Part shown: positions 11,481-22,164 of the stretch, one piece after another | How positions within the stretch are numbered: position 1 is the first letter of the stretch | Layout of the letters: the number at the start of each line of letters is the position of its first letter | Assembly (NCBI GenBank): GCA_963575745.1 | Contig: CAUYUJ010009557.1 | Coordinates: 577,005 to 641,004 of the forward strand | DNA from: Prorocentrum cordatum | Lineage: Eukaryota > Sar > Dinophyceae > Prorocentrales > Prorocentraceae | DNA length: 64,000 nt | Direction of reading: 5' to 3' | The notes under the pieces: model-generated | Databases searched by the model: none | Seen by the model: the letters and a program-made list of their open reading frames with translations, nothing else | What the model was told of the DNA's origin: nothing | Translations under genes and position numbers: made by a program

Positions 11481-11689
11481 GTGGCGCAAATCACATCCGC
11501 CGACCCTGTCGGCGTGTGTGAGGGCCTTGGCTGTTCGAGTCGTCGTCTCCGTCGGTCGTCTCCGTCGTCCACTTCCCACTCTCCTCCTCGAGCTTGTCAG
11601 CGAGGGAAAAATCTAGCAATGTCGTAATCGAGTCGAAAGGAAGCCCCTTCCCTTTGATCCCTTCCTCGCGCCGGGGGGGGTCCCGGGGG

Positions 11690-12345
11690 AGTCATGGGAG
11701 GGTTCTGGGGGGTTCGCCACCCAGATACGTTTTCCCCGCCTGGGGGCCCTGGGGCCTCAGAAAGTACAAAGACAGGCCAAGAGTGTCCCAAGAGGCCGCC
11801 GAAACGGTCCTAGAGGGTCCCTAATCGCTAATCGATCGGTCCAACACGCCTTAACGCCCTCCAGACTGCCCAGGAGGCTCCCAGCACGCCCCAAGGCGCT
11901 TCCAAGAGCACTCTCGCGAGGGCACCAAAAGGCCAAATTCATAGATTTTTCGCTGGTTGTTTTAAGATTTGAGCGTTCTCGCCTTTTCCACTTCCCGCCG
12001 CTCCAAAACGGCGCCAGAGACCCCCAAGATCTCTCCAAGACGGCCCAAGAGGCCTCCAAGAAGGCCCCCAAAAAGCCCAGGAGGATCCCAAGACAGCCCA
12101 AAACGCCTCCAAGACGGCCCCAGATGCCCTCAAGACGGCTCCCAGAGCGTGCCCAGACGGGGGACGCGAACGGACATTTCGAGCTCTCGGACCCAAGAGG
12201 TCCCCCGGAAGCCACAAGAGGCCCACAAGAGGTCTCCAGGAAGCCCGAAGAGGCCCCCAAGAGGCCAAGAGGCTCCCAAGAGGATCCCAAGAGGCCCTAA
12301 AATTTCTCCCGAGAGACTTCCGAGAGACCCCAAGAACCATCCCTG
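11690..12345. repeat. Dispersed 'ggcccaaga' family A, locus 1 (+)
   Basis: From about 11990 the sequence is a chain of 10-15-bp steps of the type 'ccaagaggccc' and 'ccaagacggcc'. It is preceded by a head near 11968-12005 containing 'ttctcgccttttccacttcc' and 'gctccaaaacgg'. The same head-plus-chain arrangement recurs near 24.78, 29.1 and 39.8 kb. The part from 11690 to 11960 is looser. Frames across it are Pro/Arg/Lys or Gly/Leu/Trp repeats and are not credible proteins. Confidence 0.65.
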
Positions 12346-12359
12346 AGGACTCTGGCCCA

Positions 12360-12422
12360 CGTCAACGTCGTCGTCGTTGCCGCCGCCGCCACCGTTGTCG
12401 TCGTCGTGGTCGTCGTCGTCTC
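12360..12422. repeat. (CGT)n/(CGC)n microsatellite
   Basis: 'gtcgtcgtcg' and 'ccgccgccgcc' blocks in tandem. Confidence 0.85.
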
Positions 12423-12429
12423 CTTTCAG

Positions 12430-14697
12430 GGTCGGCGGCACCGGCCGTAAGGCCTTCGCAATTACAGCTCCGATTGCAAGAGGAGTGCAAGTCGACAAGC
12501 TATGCCAAACCGAATTAAACTGGAATCGAAATGCACATCAAACATTCAATTCAGCATGCGCAACAAAGTTCAATTCGACATGCAAGTGGAATGGAGGAAC
12601 AACTTGCAATCGGGAAGCATGTCGAAATGTGAATCCACCTTGTGACTTCATCTGCAATCGAAATGGGCCTCGGAAGGTACATCGACATGTACTTCCACAC
12701 ACGCATCGAAATGCAATCGATATGCACATCACACTGCACATACATTCGAATATCAACATGTAGCTCGAAAGCCACATCAATACTCAAATACAGGTGCAAA
12801 TCGACACGCAACCCTAAGCGAGAATCGAAACGGATCATCGGCACGGAAACATCGACATGCAAATCCCATAACGATCAAATGGCAATCGCAATGAAAACCT
12901 GAAAATCTATTGAAATTGAAATCGGCACCAAAACCGAAATGAGCATCGTAGAACTGCTACGGGGAGAAATTACTCATCCGGACAAATCAAGTCCACGCAT
13001 AATGGCGAACCATTGAGGAAGTACGAGCAACAGCAAGCTGTGTAGGGGGCGGCATAGGCGATGTATCTTGAAATCAATGCTGGAGAATTCGATTGATCGA
13101 TTTATCATGGTATCGGTACTTACGGAATGTGACCAGTAGATGGACAGTGAGGTCGATACATGGACCATGATGTCAATGATACGTAGACAGTTGGGTCCAT
13201 CGATCGGTAACTTAATCGGGGAGTATGTGGTGAGATCGGCAGATAGCGACGTCGAGCGACAGCTAATAAGGTTGCCTTCCCGATTGGACGCCACTCGCAA
13301 ACCAACAGCTGTGCCCATCCCCCCAAATCTGCTTATGACCCGAAGCGTTGTCTATGATATACACTCTAGAAGATGTCCCCCATCTCCTTTCTATGTTCAA
13401 TTACGTTGGCTTGTCTGCCTGGTGTTGCGTGTGCTCGGGATGGCGAACCACCGCTCGGGTTTCCCAGCCGTGGTCCAGTGATTCTCAACTACGCCAGCCA
13501 TCTTGCCGCTCCTGCTCCTGCTGTCGCCCATGTCCCCCCCCCCCCCGGGGGGGGGCACCACAAGGCCTAACTTGTCAAATGCGCCGTGGGACCCTCAATC
13601 GCACGCGCAGTCTGGCCTGACTGCAAACGGCACCTGGGAGGACACATGCCTCTTTCGAGGGCATCCCGTGCTGCAGACACAAAGACAACGTAAAAAGCGG
13701 CACGCAGGAAACAATTCGCATGAAGGAAGCGTGTCCTGATCGAAAGGGGTCCTGGCCGAATTTGCGTTGTTTTCGGTCTCCCAGGGCCTTTCCCGGGCAG
13801 CGCATCGTCAAAAACGGCTCAAGATGCAGAGCTGGTCCCACAGAATCCACTTGGGTTTTGGACTCGTTCTCTTCAGGAGCCCTGACCTTCGCGGCGACAC
13901 TGGGACGCCCTTGATCTTGCAACGTCGACCTAATTGATCAAGCCCAACTGCGCTCCGCATCGCGTGGTGACGCCGCACGACACTGGGTCGCCAAGGGGGT
14001 CAGGAGCAGACAACCTCTAATTTTGAAGTCGGGTCGAATCAATATGAGCGTCGGATGGAGCTGCCCACGGAGTCGAGATCGCATCGGGCCGCTTTCGCCA
14101 AGATGCGCGACACGGCGGGCCGTTGGACTGTCGGCTCGCCGGGCCGCATCGGTTCGTCGGACCGTCAAACACAAGCAAGGTCGACCCCGCCAGAACCGAT
14201 CACGAATCGGATCGATCGGAGGGGAAGGCGTGGCGAGAGAGAAGGATCAGGAGGAATTGCCTCGGAATTGCCTGCCATCCACATGCGGCGGGTCAGCACT
14301 CACGACAGACCCCAGGGCTCAGGGTACAAAACGCCTGGGGGACGTCGGAGCGCAGCTTCGCGCTTAGCTCTCCCCAGATCGCATTCAGCCCCAGCCTCGG
14401 GGACGCGACGGCCTGGGTGCTGGCCCCTTCGGATCCGCGCCAAGTTCTCTCGTCCCTTCCTTGAGGCCTCGCCGCGCTCCACCAGCAGCCGGCGGGGGTC
14501 GGTCGTAGCCGTGAACCCGCAGCGAGCGCAGAAAAACAAGCTGTGGCGCGGCCATACCTGCACTCGGTGCGGCGCACGCGGAACTCTCCCACCCACCCGA
14601 ACCTCCGCTCCCGCCGCCCGAATGATGTCGGCAGGATGCGTCTCGATCGCATCGCCGACCGCCGTGCAAGGAGAAGCGCACGCCTCGGCAAGGCAGG
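12430..14697. other. No gene seen; locally AT-richer, degenerate repeat
   Basis: Between about 12500 and 12960 the motif 'atcgaaatgcacatc' and variants recur irregularly, and the sequence stays AT-richer to about 13400. A C-run/G-run pair lies at 13530-13557. From 13560 to 14690 no repeat or coding signature is evident. Confidence 0.4.
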
Positions 14698-14818
14698 CGC
14701 CGGAGGAAGGGGAGGAGGAGGAGGTGGAGGAGGATGATAGGAGAAGGATAGGAGGAGGAGGATAGGAGGAGGATAGGAGGAGGAGGAGGAGGAGGAGGAG
14801 GAGGAGGAGGAGGAAGAT

Positions 14819-14849
<31 letters not shown>

Positions 14850-14985
14850 GGGAGGAGGCGGAGGAAGAGCAGGACAAGGAGAAGGAGGAGGAAGAGGAGG
14901 AGGGTAGTAGGAGGAGGTGGAGGAGGAGGAGGAGGAGGAGGAGGAGGAGGAGCAGGAGCAGGAGCAGGAGGAGGAGGATAATCAG
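14698..14985. repeat. (GGA)n microsatellite
   Basis: Nearly uninterrupted 'ggaggagga' with occasional 'ata' or 'aga' interruptions over almost 290 bp. Ser- and Leu-rich minus frames are artefacts. Confidence 0.95.
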
Positions 14986-15599
14986 GAGGGAGAGGGGCGC
15001 ATGAGCAGCAACGGCCACGCAAAGGGGGCACAGGAGAGGGCAAAGGGCCGGACCAAAAGGAGTGGGCGGCGAGGGGGCCGCTCCCGCCCCAGGCTCGCGC
15101 CATCGTGCAGCATGCTCCTGCCCCATGCGATGGGCCTGTCTTCCACCACCACCATAAGTTGGAGGGGGGAAAGGACGCGCGCGACCTGGAGGCGGACACT
15201 GCAATGCCTGGCCCGCGCCCGCGGCCGCGCCCCACGCGCCCGCGAGCCACCCATGGCGACGAGGCACCTCGACGCCAGACAGACTGCACCCCGCATGGGG
15301 CCTGCCGCCTGAGGCCAGCAGGCGCCACGCGAGGCCGCACTCACCCCGGGCCAGGCGGCACCGCACCCAAAGGAAGGCCTGTAGCCCCAGCAGGCCTCAA
15401 AGGGCCGCCACCGCCAAAATCCGAGGCGAAGCCAGCAGACTCGTCGGGCCAGCCTCCCTCACGCACGTCGGCGGCGGCCGCGGCCTGCCCGCGGCGGGCC
15501 GCCGCGAGAAGGTAAGCCACCTTCTCTTCGCGAGTTCTCCCAGCAGGCCTCGCCGCTTCGCCGGCGATCTCGTTGCCGGCGTCATCGCCATCGAGGTGC
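14986..15599. other. No gene seen
   Basis: GC-rich flank downstream of LINE relic 1. A minus-strand frame is open through here (to 15341) but shows no recognisable motif. It may include the element's 3' untranslated end. Confidence 0.4.
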
Positions 15600-16560
15600 A
15601 CGATGTCGACAAGGATGCGGGGGCCCACCTTTGGGCCAAGCTTGGCATCGAACCTGCTCAAGACGGCCTGCCCTGAGCACAACGGCGCGCCCCGCGGCTT
15701 GGCGAAACTGCAGGCCGTCGCCGCGCCAATGAAGCCGCACCAGAGGCGCCGCCGCGGGGAGGGTCCGCACCAACTGGCCGACGTCCAGCGGCACGATCTG
15801 CACCAGGTGGTGGCGGGCCTCACCGCGCTGCCGGAGAAGCCGATTGGCGGCGACCGCCGCGGGGACCACGCTGCCTGGGCATTCCCCCACTCGACGCGCC
15901 CATCTGCAGTCAGCATACCTTTTGCCGACCTGGCAGGCCGCGCAGGTCGCAAGTCAGCTGCGACACGTCATGGCCTGCCTCCACCGGCCGCTCCACCGCC
16001 CTCCGCGGCCGCGCCTGCCTGTGGTTGGCGTCGCGGCAATTGACCCAGCTGCCAACCGCGCTGCACCACATGGCGACGCCGTCGACCAACTTCCGCTCGG
16101 CCTCCAGCTCGGCACGCTGGCTGGCCGGGATCCAGCCATACCCCGCTGCATACTTGGCGGCCGTGTCCGCATACTGGTTGTCCAGCCAGTACCTGTAGGC
16201 TATGGCCCCGGACTGCACTTGCCGCGCAGCGCAGTGAGTTCGAACCCATCAGACTCGGACCCCCAGCTCGCCAACCCCACAAATATCGTCAATCAGATCC
16301 CAAGCCAACCGCCACCAGTGGGCCCAGGAATAACAAGAGATGGTGGTAATGGCCCTGCCCTGCTTCAGCACCCCATTGAAGACGTACTTCGAATCAACCG
16401 CAGCAGCATGGCGATTGACATGAGCTCGCCTCCGTTGGTGCCGACGCACGGCTGGCACAGCTGGCCCGAATTGGACGTCGGGAAGGCGCCCTCCGTCGGG
16501 AGGAGCGCGACAACACTCCAAGCTACAAGGGTGCACCCGTCGAAACTGCCTCAAATGCCA
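15600..16560 (-). pseudogene. LINE 1 RNase H domain and C-terminal cysteine region
   Basis: RNase H would remove the element RNA during second-strand synthesis. 'DSKYVFNGVLKQGRA' (16381-16395 for D-S-K-Y-V) is the family's catalytic 'TDSKYV' block. Just before it, in a neighbouring frame, 'NGGELMSIAMLLRL' matches the block with the catalytic Glu, so a one-base shift separates the two. Downstream, 'NQYADTAAKYAAGYG' matches the N-x-x-A-D-x-x-A-K block near the domain end, then 'KLVDGVAMWCSAVGSW'. A cysteine-bearing stretch near 15640-15760 ('RLWCGFIGAATACSF') may be the worn C-terminal zinc motif. Confidence 0.7.
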
Positions 16561-16592
16561 AGCCGTCCAAAAATGCCTCGCCCGACGGCGCG

Positions 16593-17460
16593 TTATCCGT
16601 CGCGCGCTCCTCGCCAACGCACCTGCGCACTCCTGGGGGGCCGGTCGAGGCCGACCTGCGCCGGCCAGAGACACCTCTCGAGGAGCAACCCGACCTCGGG
16701 CAAGTCGGCGCGCTCGCGCAGCTGCCGCAGGTGCGCGGGCAGCTGAGGCACGCCCTGCCAGCTGCGGCAATCGCAATGCCTGCGCAGCAACGTGCCGCGC
16801 TCAGAGCAGAGGAGGCAGGTTCCCGAACTCGCCATGCCCTTGTCCGCCTTCCTCGCCTGCGCCCACTGGCCATTGGTAACCAGCGAGCCAATGTAGACGC
16901 GCTCCTTCGGCGCGAGCAGCACCTTCCCACGCCTGCCAGCCTCGCCGAAAGCTTCGCCCCCAGAGCGCCCGTCGCCGAGATCCAGGCCAAAATCTCCAGG
17001 GCGCCCTGCACCGCGATCCAGGCCAGAATCTCCACGGCGCCCGTCGCCGAAATCCAAATGAAAATTTCCAGGACGCCCTGCGCCGAGATCCAGCCGCTCC
17101 TCCACACTCGCGACGAGCCCCGTCGAGATGGGCCGCACCCTGGACTCAAGCACCCCTCCGCGCGCCAGATGGGCGCAGCCTGGCGCGTTGTCGACTTTCT
17201 GCCACTGCCAGCGCTCGATTGCACGCCACAGCAGTTTCTTGATCACCCACGGGGAGGTGTCGAATATCTTCGCCTCCGAGCCGTCGTGGCACCGCCGGCG
17301 CTCGGCATCAATGACCCCCCCGCCCGCGCGGCGCAACGTTACGGCGACCGCGGACAAGGGGGCCTGCACGCGGGCCCAGCTGGTGGCTCGCCACTCGGTC
17401 AGGCAGGTTTCCACCATGTGCCGCGGCATCCAGCCGCCCCAGACGGCGCGGGGAAACATC
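16593..17460 (-). pseudogene. LINE 1 post-polymerase region with Cys/His motif
   Basis: The frame reads 'SPWVIKKLLWRAIERWQWQK' and 'CAHLARGGVLESRVRP', then 'NGQWAQARKADKG' followed by 'CLLCSERGTLLRRHCDC' (16775-16822). The last is a C-x2-C...H-x-C zinc-like motif that LINEs carry between the polymerase and RNase H. Family-like sequence continues only in this frame, which helps set the orientation. An in-frame 12-residue tandem repeat lies just before the motif (16969-17100). Confidence 0.7.
16969..17100 (-). repeat. 36-bp (12-codon) tandem repeat inside LINE 1
   Basis: Four in-frame units encode variants of 'LDLGDGRSGG', such as 'LDRGAGRPGDFG' and 'LDFGDGRRGDSG'. The period is 36 bp and the units have diverged mildly. 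I do not recall LINEs having such a repeat here, so it looks like a local expansion. Confidence 0.75.
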
Positions 17461-18567
17461 GCGACAATGCCCAGCGTAGCCCCAAGATGGGGTCCAACCC
17501 CGGGTGCAACATCAGCGCCAACGTGCGGGGCCTGCCCGCCGTGCTGGACGAAATGGCGGTGACGGTGATGGTCCTCGCCTTGTCCAACTCACACTGGGCG
17601 CATCCCGTGGCCCCACCCAACTCCGAAGGCCACGCTGGGCCCCAGCCCTGTCTTTGCCAACCGCCGGGCTGCAGCCTTGCGGCCCTTGCCTGTCTAGGTC
17701 ACCTGAACTCGACGAGCTTGCTGCAACCGCCCAGCGCGCACCGATCCAGGTCGCCGCGGCCGCCCCCCCCCCAGGTCGGCGGGACAGCGCAGGCACATCT
17801 TGTCGCGCTCGGCGCGCCACCAGCGCTTCCACTCCTTCTCCGGCTGCTTCACCTGTGCCGCCTGGTGGCATGGCGCACCAGTGCCAGCCTCGTCCTCGGG
17901 GCCCTCGTGCCGGCCGATGGGCGTCCTGGGCACTGCGTGTAGTCCGCCGGCGCCACCTCGCAGCTGCTGCGACACCCGCTCGTCGAATGCTCTCCCTCGC
18001 TCGTCGAGGTCGCGTTGCGCCAGATCCTGCGCGTCGGCGTTCGCCCGCGCGGCAAGCAGCGAGACCTGCTGGGCGGCGAAGTCGCCGACGCCGCCTGAGA
18101 GGATCAGCGCCCGCCTGAGGCCCGCCGCCTGCGCCGCGCTCGGCTGCGGGCACCAGTCCGAGCAGCAGCTCGCCGCTCGCGCCCCCCGCTCCGACGCGTT
18201 GGGGGACCCGCCGTGCCAGCCGCGCGTTCGATCGGCTGATCCGCGCGCGCCCCCGCGCGCAGGCAGTTTGCTACCCGCGCCAGCCAGGCAGCCTCCGCAG
18301 ATGCACGAGGCGACCTGCTGGAGCGCACCTGGTCCCGCTGCGCCCACTTGGTGGCCGCCTGCTCTGCGCGGCCGAAGTGCTGGCTGCCGACGCCCTGCAG
18401 CTGGTAGATGTCGACCCGCTCGCGCTCGGCCTGCCGCGGAAACCGCCTCCAGGCCGCCGACGAGGCGTCTTCGTCACACAGGTGCCCTAGACACCCCATT
18501 CCGGCACCTGCGAGGGCGCCCGCGACTCGCGGGCACGGCGCGGCCAGTGGACGACTCCCCCATTCGA
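17461..18567 (-). pseudogene. LINE 1 linker region, reverse transcriptase not found
   Basis: Open minus-strand frames here are Ala/Arg/Glu-rich. One reads 'EKEWKRWWRAERDKMCLRC' (near 17780-17840), acceptable as the region between endonuclease and polymerase. No polymerase palm motif or fingers signature could be seen in any minus frame, although intact relatives carry a domain of several hundred residues. A large internal deletion is the simplest reading. Severe divergence is the alternative. Confidence 0.45.
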
Positions 18568-19327
18568 TCACTGTCCCAAAATCATTTGAAGCTGCTGCCG
18601 AGTGCTCTGCCACCAGCGCCCGTGGTCGACCCCGCTGCGCCCTGGGGGCCTAAACATCGAGAAGGTACGAGGGACCTGCACATCCTGGAACCGCGGCCGC
18701 TCGGTCTGCGCCACCACGTCCAGCGCCGCCGGCGAGTGCGGATGCACTGGCGCGCCTTCCACCGCGCGCGCGCCCTTGACCTTCAGCCCACGCGACACCA
18801 GAAAGCAATCAATGACCCTCCCCGACGCGGCGCGCGTCGCCAGGGCCAGCCGCGCGACGTCCGCGTCGAACAGTAGCAGGAGGCCGCCCTGCTGCAAAAC
18901 GTCCGCTGTCATGTCGAAGTCGCCCCCGACCACGCACGGCTTCCCGTGCTGCTTGAGGCGCCGCGCGGGCAACTTCAGAGCCTCATAGTTGTCCGCAATC
19001 ATGCTCACGCCCGCTTCGTGGTAGACATTGAAAAGAAGCAGCCCGCCCTGGCAGGTGCCTGAGTGGCAGCTGATGTGGGCCCTGCCCGGCACGACCACAG
19101 GCGCCTGGCTGCGACGGATCTCCGCCAGGCCGCGCTCGGCCCGCACCGTGGCGAGCAGCCCCCCAGTGCTCCATCCCCCTGCCGCCGAGAAAGCGCGGCG
19201 GCACACCGCCCTCGCTTGCCCCGCGCCCGGAGCTGGCCCACGGAATCAGCGCCTCTCTCGACCGAGAGGCGGGTCGCAATCCTGCGCGGCGTTCAGCTCC
19301 AAGCACCGGTCCAGGTTACTGAACGCG
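18568..19327 (-). pseudogene. LINE 1 EEP endonuclease remnant
   Basis: The family's nicking endonuclease opens genomic DNA for target-primed insertion. 'RICILNFNAFSNLDRCLE' (near 19295-19350, another frame) matches the opening beta-strand of EEP domains. In the 18568-19206 frame, 'CVVGGDFDMTADVLQ' (18905-18938) is the G-D-F-N-M block with the asparagine changed to aspartate. 'GRVIDCFLVSRG' (18790-18828) and 'HSPAALDV' (18718-18741) match the 'I-D-x-x-x-x-S' and 'S-D-H-x-P-V' blocks, the latter lacking its S-D-H aspartate. The metal-binding Glu block was not identified. The frames are shifted, so the domain is broken. Confidence 0.7.
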
Positions 19328-20725
19328 TTAAAGTTCAGGATGCAGATCCGCCGCGGTTCCTCGCCACCGGCATTTAAATTTCTTGGCGGCGGCCTCCTCG
19401 GCAACAGTCTTGCCCGCGTGCAGGTGCAGCTCCTGCGGCCACTTCCTGTTGTCCGCGTCGCCCTTGCAGAACTCCTCCGCCACCGACGCGAAATGCGCCA
19501 CCGTGAACCCTTCGGGTCCCTGCTCCATTGCGGCACTGCCCCCAGCCACCTGCTCGGCGACCGCGGCGGGCGCGGAAGCCTCCGCAGCCTCTGAGGGGGC
19601 CGCCGCCGCCTGGGCGGCGGCTGCCACCTCCTTGGCGGCCTGCGCCTGCTCGCTGATGCTCGCGACCAGATCGACCACCGACTGCTTGGCGGCGCCCAAC
19701 TCCTGGTCCCGCAGCGCCCGCGCCATTTCCGCGACTTTCTTGGCCTGCTCGCCCAGGAGCGCGGCGAACCGCTGGGCATCCTTCGCAGCCTTCTCGGCGA
19801 GCTGCACCTCTGCGCTGGGAGGGGCTTCCGCTGGCGCAGCAGCCTCTCGCCCAGCCAGCTCCTCCTTCGCCTTAGCGACGGCCTCGTCGAGCTCCGCCTT
19901 GATGTCGGCCACGCTGCTCCGCTGCAGCCGCGCCGCCTCCAGCGCCTCGATCGCCACGGTCTTTCGTTTGTCCAACAAGGTGCGGGCAGCTTGGAGTTGT
20001 TTTGCCTTCTCGTCCTCCAGGCGCTGCGCTTTGTTGGCCTGGTCGACGTCTAAGAACTTCGTGCCCACGCCAAGCGCCCGCAGGTTGCGCAGCGTCCTGA
20101 TTCGGCTGACGATCCTGTCCTCCAACGTGCTGGCCACGCTCTCGAAGTCGGCCATGTCCGCATACGCCTCAATGGCTCGATCGGGGAGCTCCAGGACGCC
20201 TCTCGCAGGCTGCCCGCCACCTCCACGCCCATCTCCTTTGCACCAAGCAGCTGGCTTGAGCGGCTTGCCAGCGCCACCTAATTGTGCACCATCGCCACCG
20301 CGACGGCGAGCAGGAGGAGGAGGAAACGGACGCACCACGAAGTCGCCCAGCACCGCGCCTGCTCCTGCCTTGCGCACCAGCGGCCGCCTCCCTTTGCAAC
20401 CCAGCGCGCGGCAGGTGTCCCTCTCGCCGAAATCATAATACCCGCAGCCTTCGCACTTGCAGTGCCACCCTGGGGACCACACTCCTGCAGCACGCCCTGG
20501 CACGCCCTGGTGACGCCATCTTGCCTGCCGCGGACCCGTGGTGGGCGTCGGGGAGCACGGCCGCCTTGACCAGGCGCGTCCGCATCCGTGCGGAAGACGC
20601 CCCTCGACAGGCACGAAGCAAGAAACGCGCGTAAGCACGTTAGCGGCGAGCACGCCGATGCCACGCCTCCTCGAAGGCGCGATGGTCCCAGCCCGAATCC
20701 GCTCGCGACAACTGGGTTGTCGCAT
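19328..20725 (-). pseudogene. LINE 1 first ORF: zinc motif plus long coiled coil
   Basis: An open frame of 465 codons. Residues 87-110 read as a Trp-led zinc-binding motif (W-H-C-K-C-x2-C, then C-x4-C, with 'CGYYDFGERDTC' between), like RanBP2-type or LINE ORF1 zinc fingers. Residues about 190-390 are rich in Ala, Glu, Lys and Gln with heptad-like spacing, for example 'EDEKAKQLQAARTLLDKRK'. This indicates a coiled coil, as in LINE first ORFs that bind the element RNA. The frame stops shortly before the endonuclease begins in another frame. The true start is uncertain. Translation in nature is doubtful, but the frame is long and strongly biased. Confidence 0.65.
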
Positions 20726-21494
20726 CCCTAGCTCTCGGGCCGAAGCTGGAGGGAGAGAGGGGGGGAGAGGCGAATCACCATGCTCGACCTACGATCAACG
20801 AGGAACGCTGAATGATAGGAGTGAAGGCCCGTTTGGGCCCCAGAAGGGCACAGGTGAACGAGGAGCGCTAGAGCAGCAGCAGTTTACGTAAGGACCCATG
20901 AGGAAAAGCGAGTCCCTTCCAAATCCGAACTGTTCCGTATTTCACCGCCTCCCCTCGTCGCCGTCACCACCGCGATCATGGCCGACGTCGTCACCGCCGC
21001 ATTCGCCGTCGCCTGGACCAACTCCTGTCAACACTTGTCCCCATGGCCCCGTCCGGGGACCCTCATGTTCAGTTCTCCTAGCCGCGTCCAGCTGTTGCGA
21101 ACAAAAAGTGCAATGAAGCCCACCAACCTCCGAAACGAGGACGTCGACGTCGCCGCCTTCGTCGTCGTCGCCTGCGCCCGCCGTAGTCACCGCCATCCTC
21201 GTCGCCGCCTTCGCGGCTCTGCCGTCGGCACTGGCGCCGCAGTCGCCGACACCGTCCCCGCTGCCGCCGCCTGGGCCGCCATCTGTGCCATCATCGTCTC
21301 CGCCGTCATCGCCGCCGACGTTGGGGAAACCCCTAGATACCCATACTGCTACTCCCCAGACTTCTCCAAGGGTGCGGTCAGACCCGAATTTCGAGGCGCA
21401 TCCAGCGGTGGCGACGAGGGCTTCCCAGCGGGCCCAAAAAGGCGAAACAGAAGGAAGGGCACCAATCTATGTATTTGTTACTCCTCTGAGTCTT
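20726..21494. other. No gene seen
   Basis: GC-rich, with 'gtcgccgcc' steps from 20950 to 21310 that keep frames open on both strands. Family R7 copy 1 lies at 21355-21430. Confidence 0.4.
21355..21430. repeat. Dispersed repeat R7, copy 1
   Basis: Contains 'ttctccaagggtgcggtcag' and 'aatttcgaggcgcatccagc'. Related sequence lies at 43815-43870 ('catttcgaggcgggtccagc') and 47275-47330 ('ctgtccaagggtgcgccccg'). Confidence 0.5.
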
Positions 21495-21660
21495 GGCGGC
21501 GCGCACAAGGGGGTAGGGGGAGGGGGGAACGCTTCTCAGAACCAGGCTGCTTCTTGGCAGGCGCCAGCCCTGCATCTGCAGAGAAGGCCCGCGCCTTCTG
21601 AGAAGCAGGGGTGCTCCTAAGAAGCCTGCCCCCCTCCCCCTGCCCCCCTCTGCGCGTGGC
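21495..21660. mobile_element. Foldback element, ~45-bp arms
   Basis: The left arm (about 21495-21540) reads 'gcgcacaagggggtaggggg', then G runs and 'cgcttctcag'. The right arm (about 21610-21660) is its approximate reverse complement, ending 'ccccctctgcgcgtggc'. The arms enclose about 70 bp. No transposase is encoded. The imperfect arms suggest an old MITE-like insertion. Confidence 0.5.
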
Positions 21661-21789
21661 GGAAAACCGCCGTCTCCGCCGTCATCGCCGCCGTCGTCTC
21701 CCCCGCCGCCGCTGTCGACGATTGAGCAGGGACCGACCGTCCCGGCATTTCTATAGGCCTACCACGAAAGATTCTCAGTTAGAACATAA

Positions 21790-22140
21790 AAATGGTCTAA
21801 GAACAATAACAACATTCTTACAACATTAACCCGATGCGTTGAAACAAAACAATTCCAGCCAGATATGTTGAACATTTCGCGGAAACCACAGAAGGTTCTC
21901 AGACCACTGTTTGGTAGCAATATAGGCACGCCAGGACGCTTCGCCACTGCTCGAGACGTCCGCCCCGAGGGCGGAGGCCGGAGGAGCTCCGAGCCCGACT
22001 CGTTGCGGTCCGGCGTGATGATGCGGCAGCCGGTGCCCGCCTCCCGCGCGCGGCCGCCCGTCCCTCACCGGGAGGAGCTCGCTCGGCTGCAGCGCGAAGG
22101 TGTGCCCTCGGGCCTCGAGGATCGAGGACGGGCTCGTGGT
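21790..22140 (-). other. Possible minus-strand exon, unrecognised
   Basis: Two overlapping minus frames read 'ARGHTFALQPSELLPVRDG' and then, one base shifted, 'GCRIITPDRNESGSELLRPP'. They look more protein-like than nearby noise. Another frame carries 'ASWRAYIATKQWSENLL'. No family is recognised, and a frame break is needed to link the parts. Confidence 0.2.
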
Positions 22141-22164
22141 GATCTCTTTATCTGTTTCTTCTAT

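Larger units (their letters stand above)
15600..20725 (-). mobile_element. LINE-type retrotransposon relic 1
   Basis: In 5'-to-3' order on the minus strand come a zinc-finger/coiled-coil first ORF, an exonuclease-endonuclease-phosphatase (EEP) type endonuclease, a linker, a cysteine/histidine motif, an RNase H domain and a C-terminal cysteine cluster. This is the order seen in apurinic-endonuclease LINEs that carry RNase H. The expected reverse transcriptase between endonuclease and cysteine motif is not recognisable. Only about 1.1 kb separates the endonuclease (end ~18568) from the first C-terminal family-like frame (~17460), and I found no Y/F-x-D-D motif there. Frames change at least five times, so this is a dead copy. 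Confidence 0.75.

Noticed and set aside
14293-15366. Two ~350-codon minus-strand frames
   Set aside because: Both run through the (GGA)n tract in different frames, giving Leu/Ser or Pro runs. No motif outside it.
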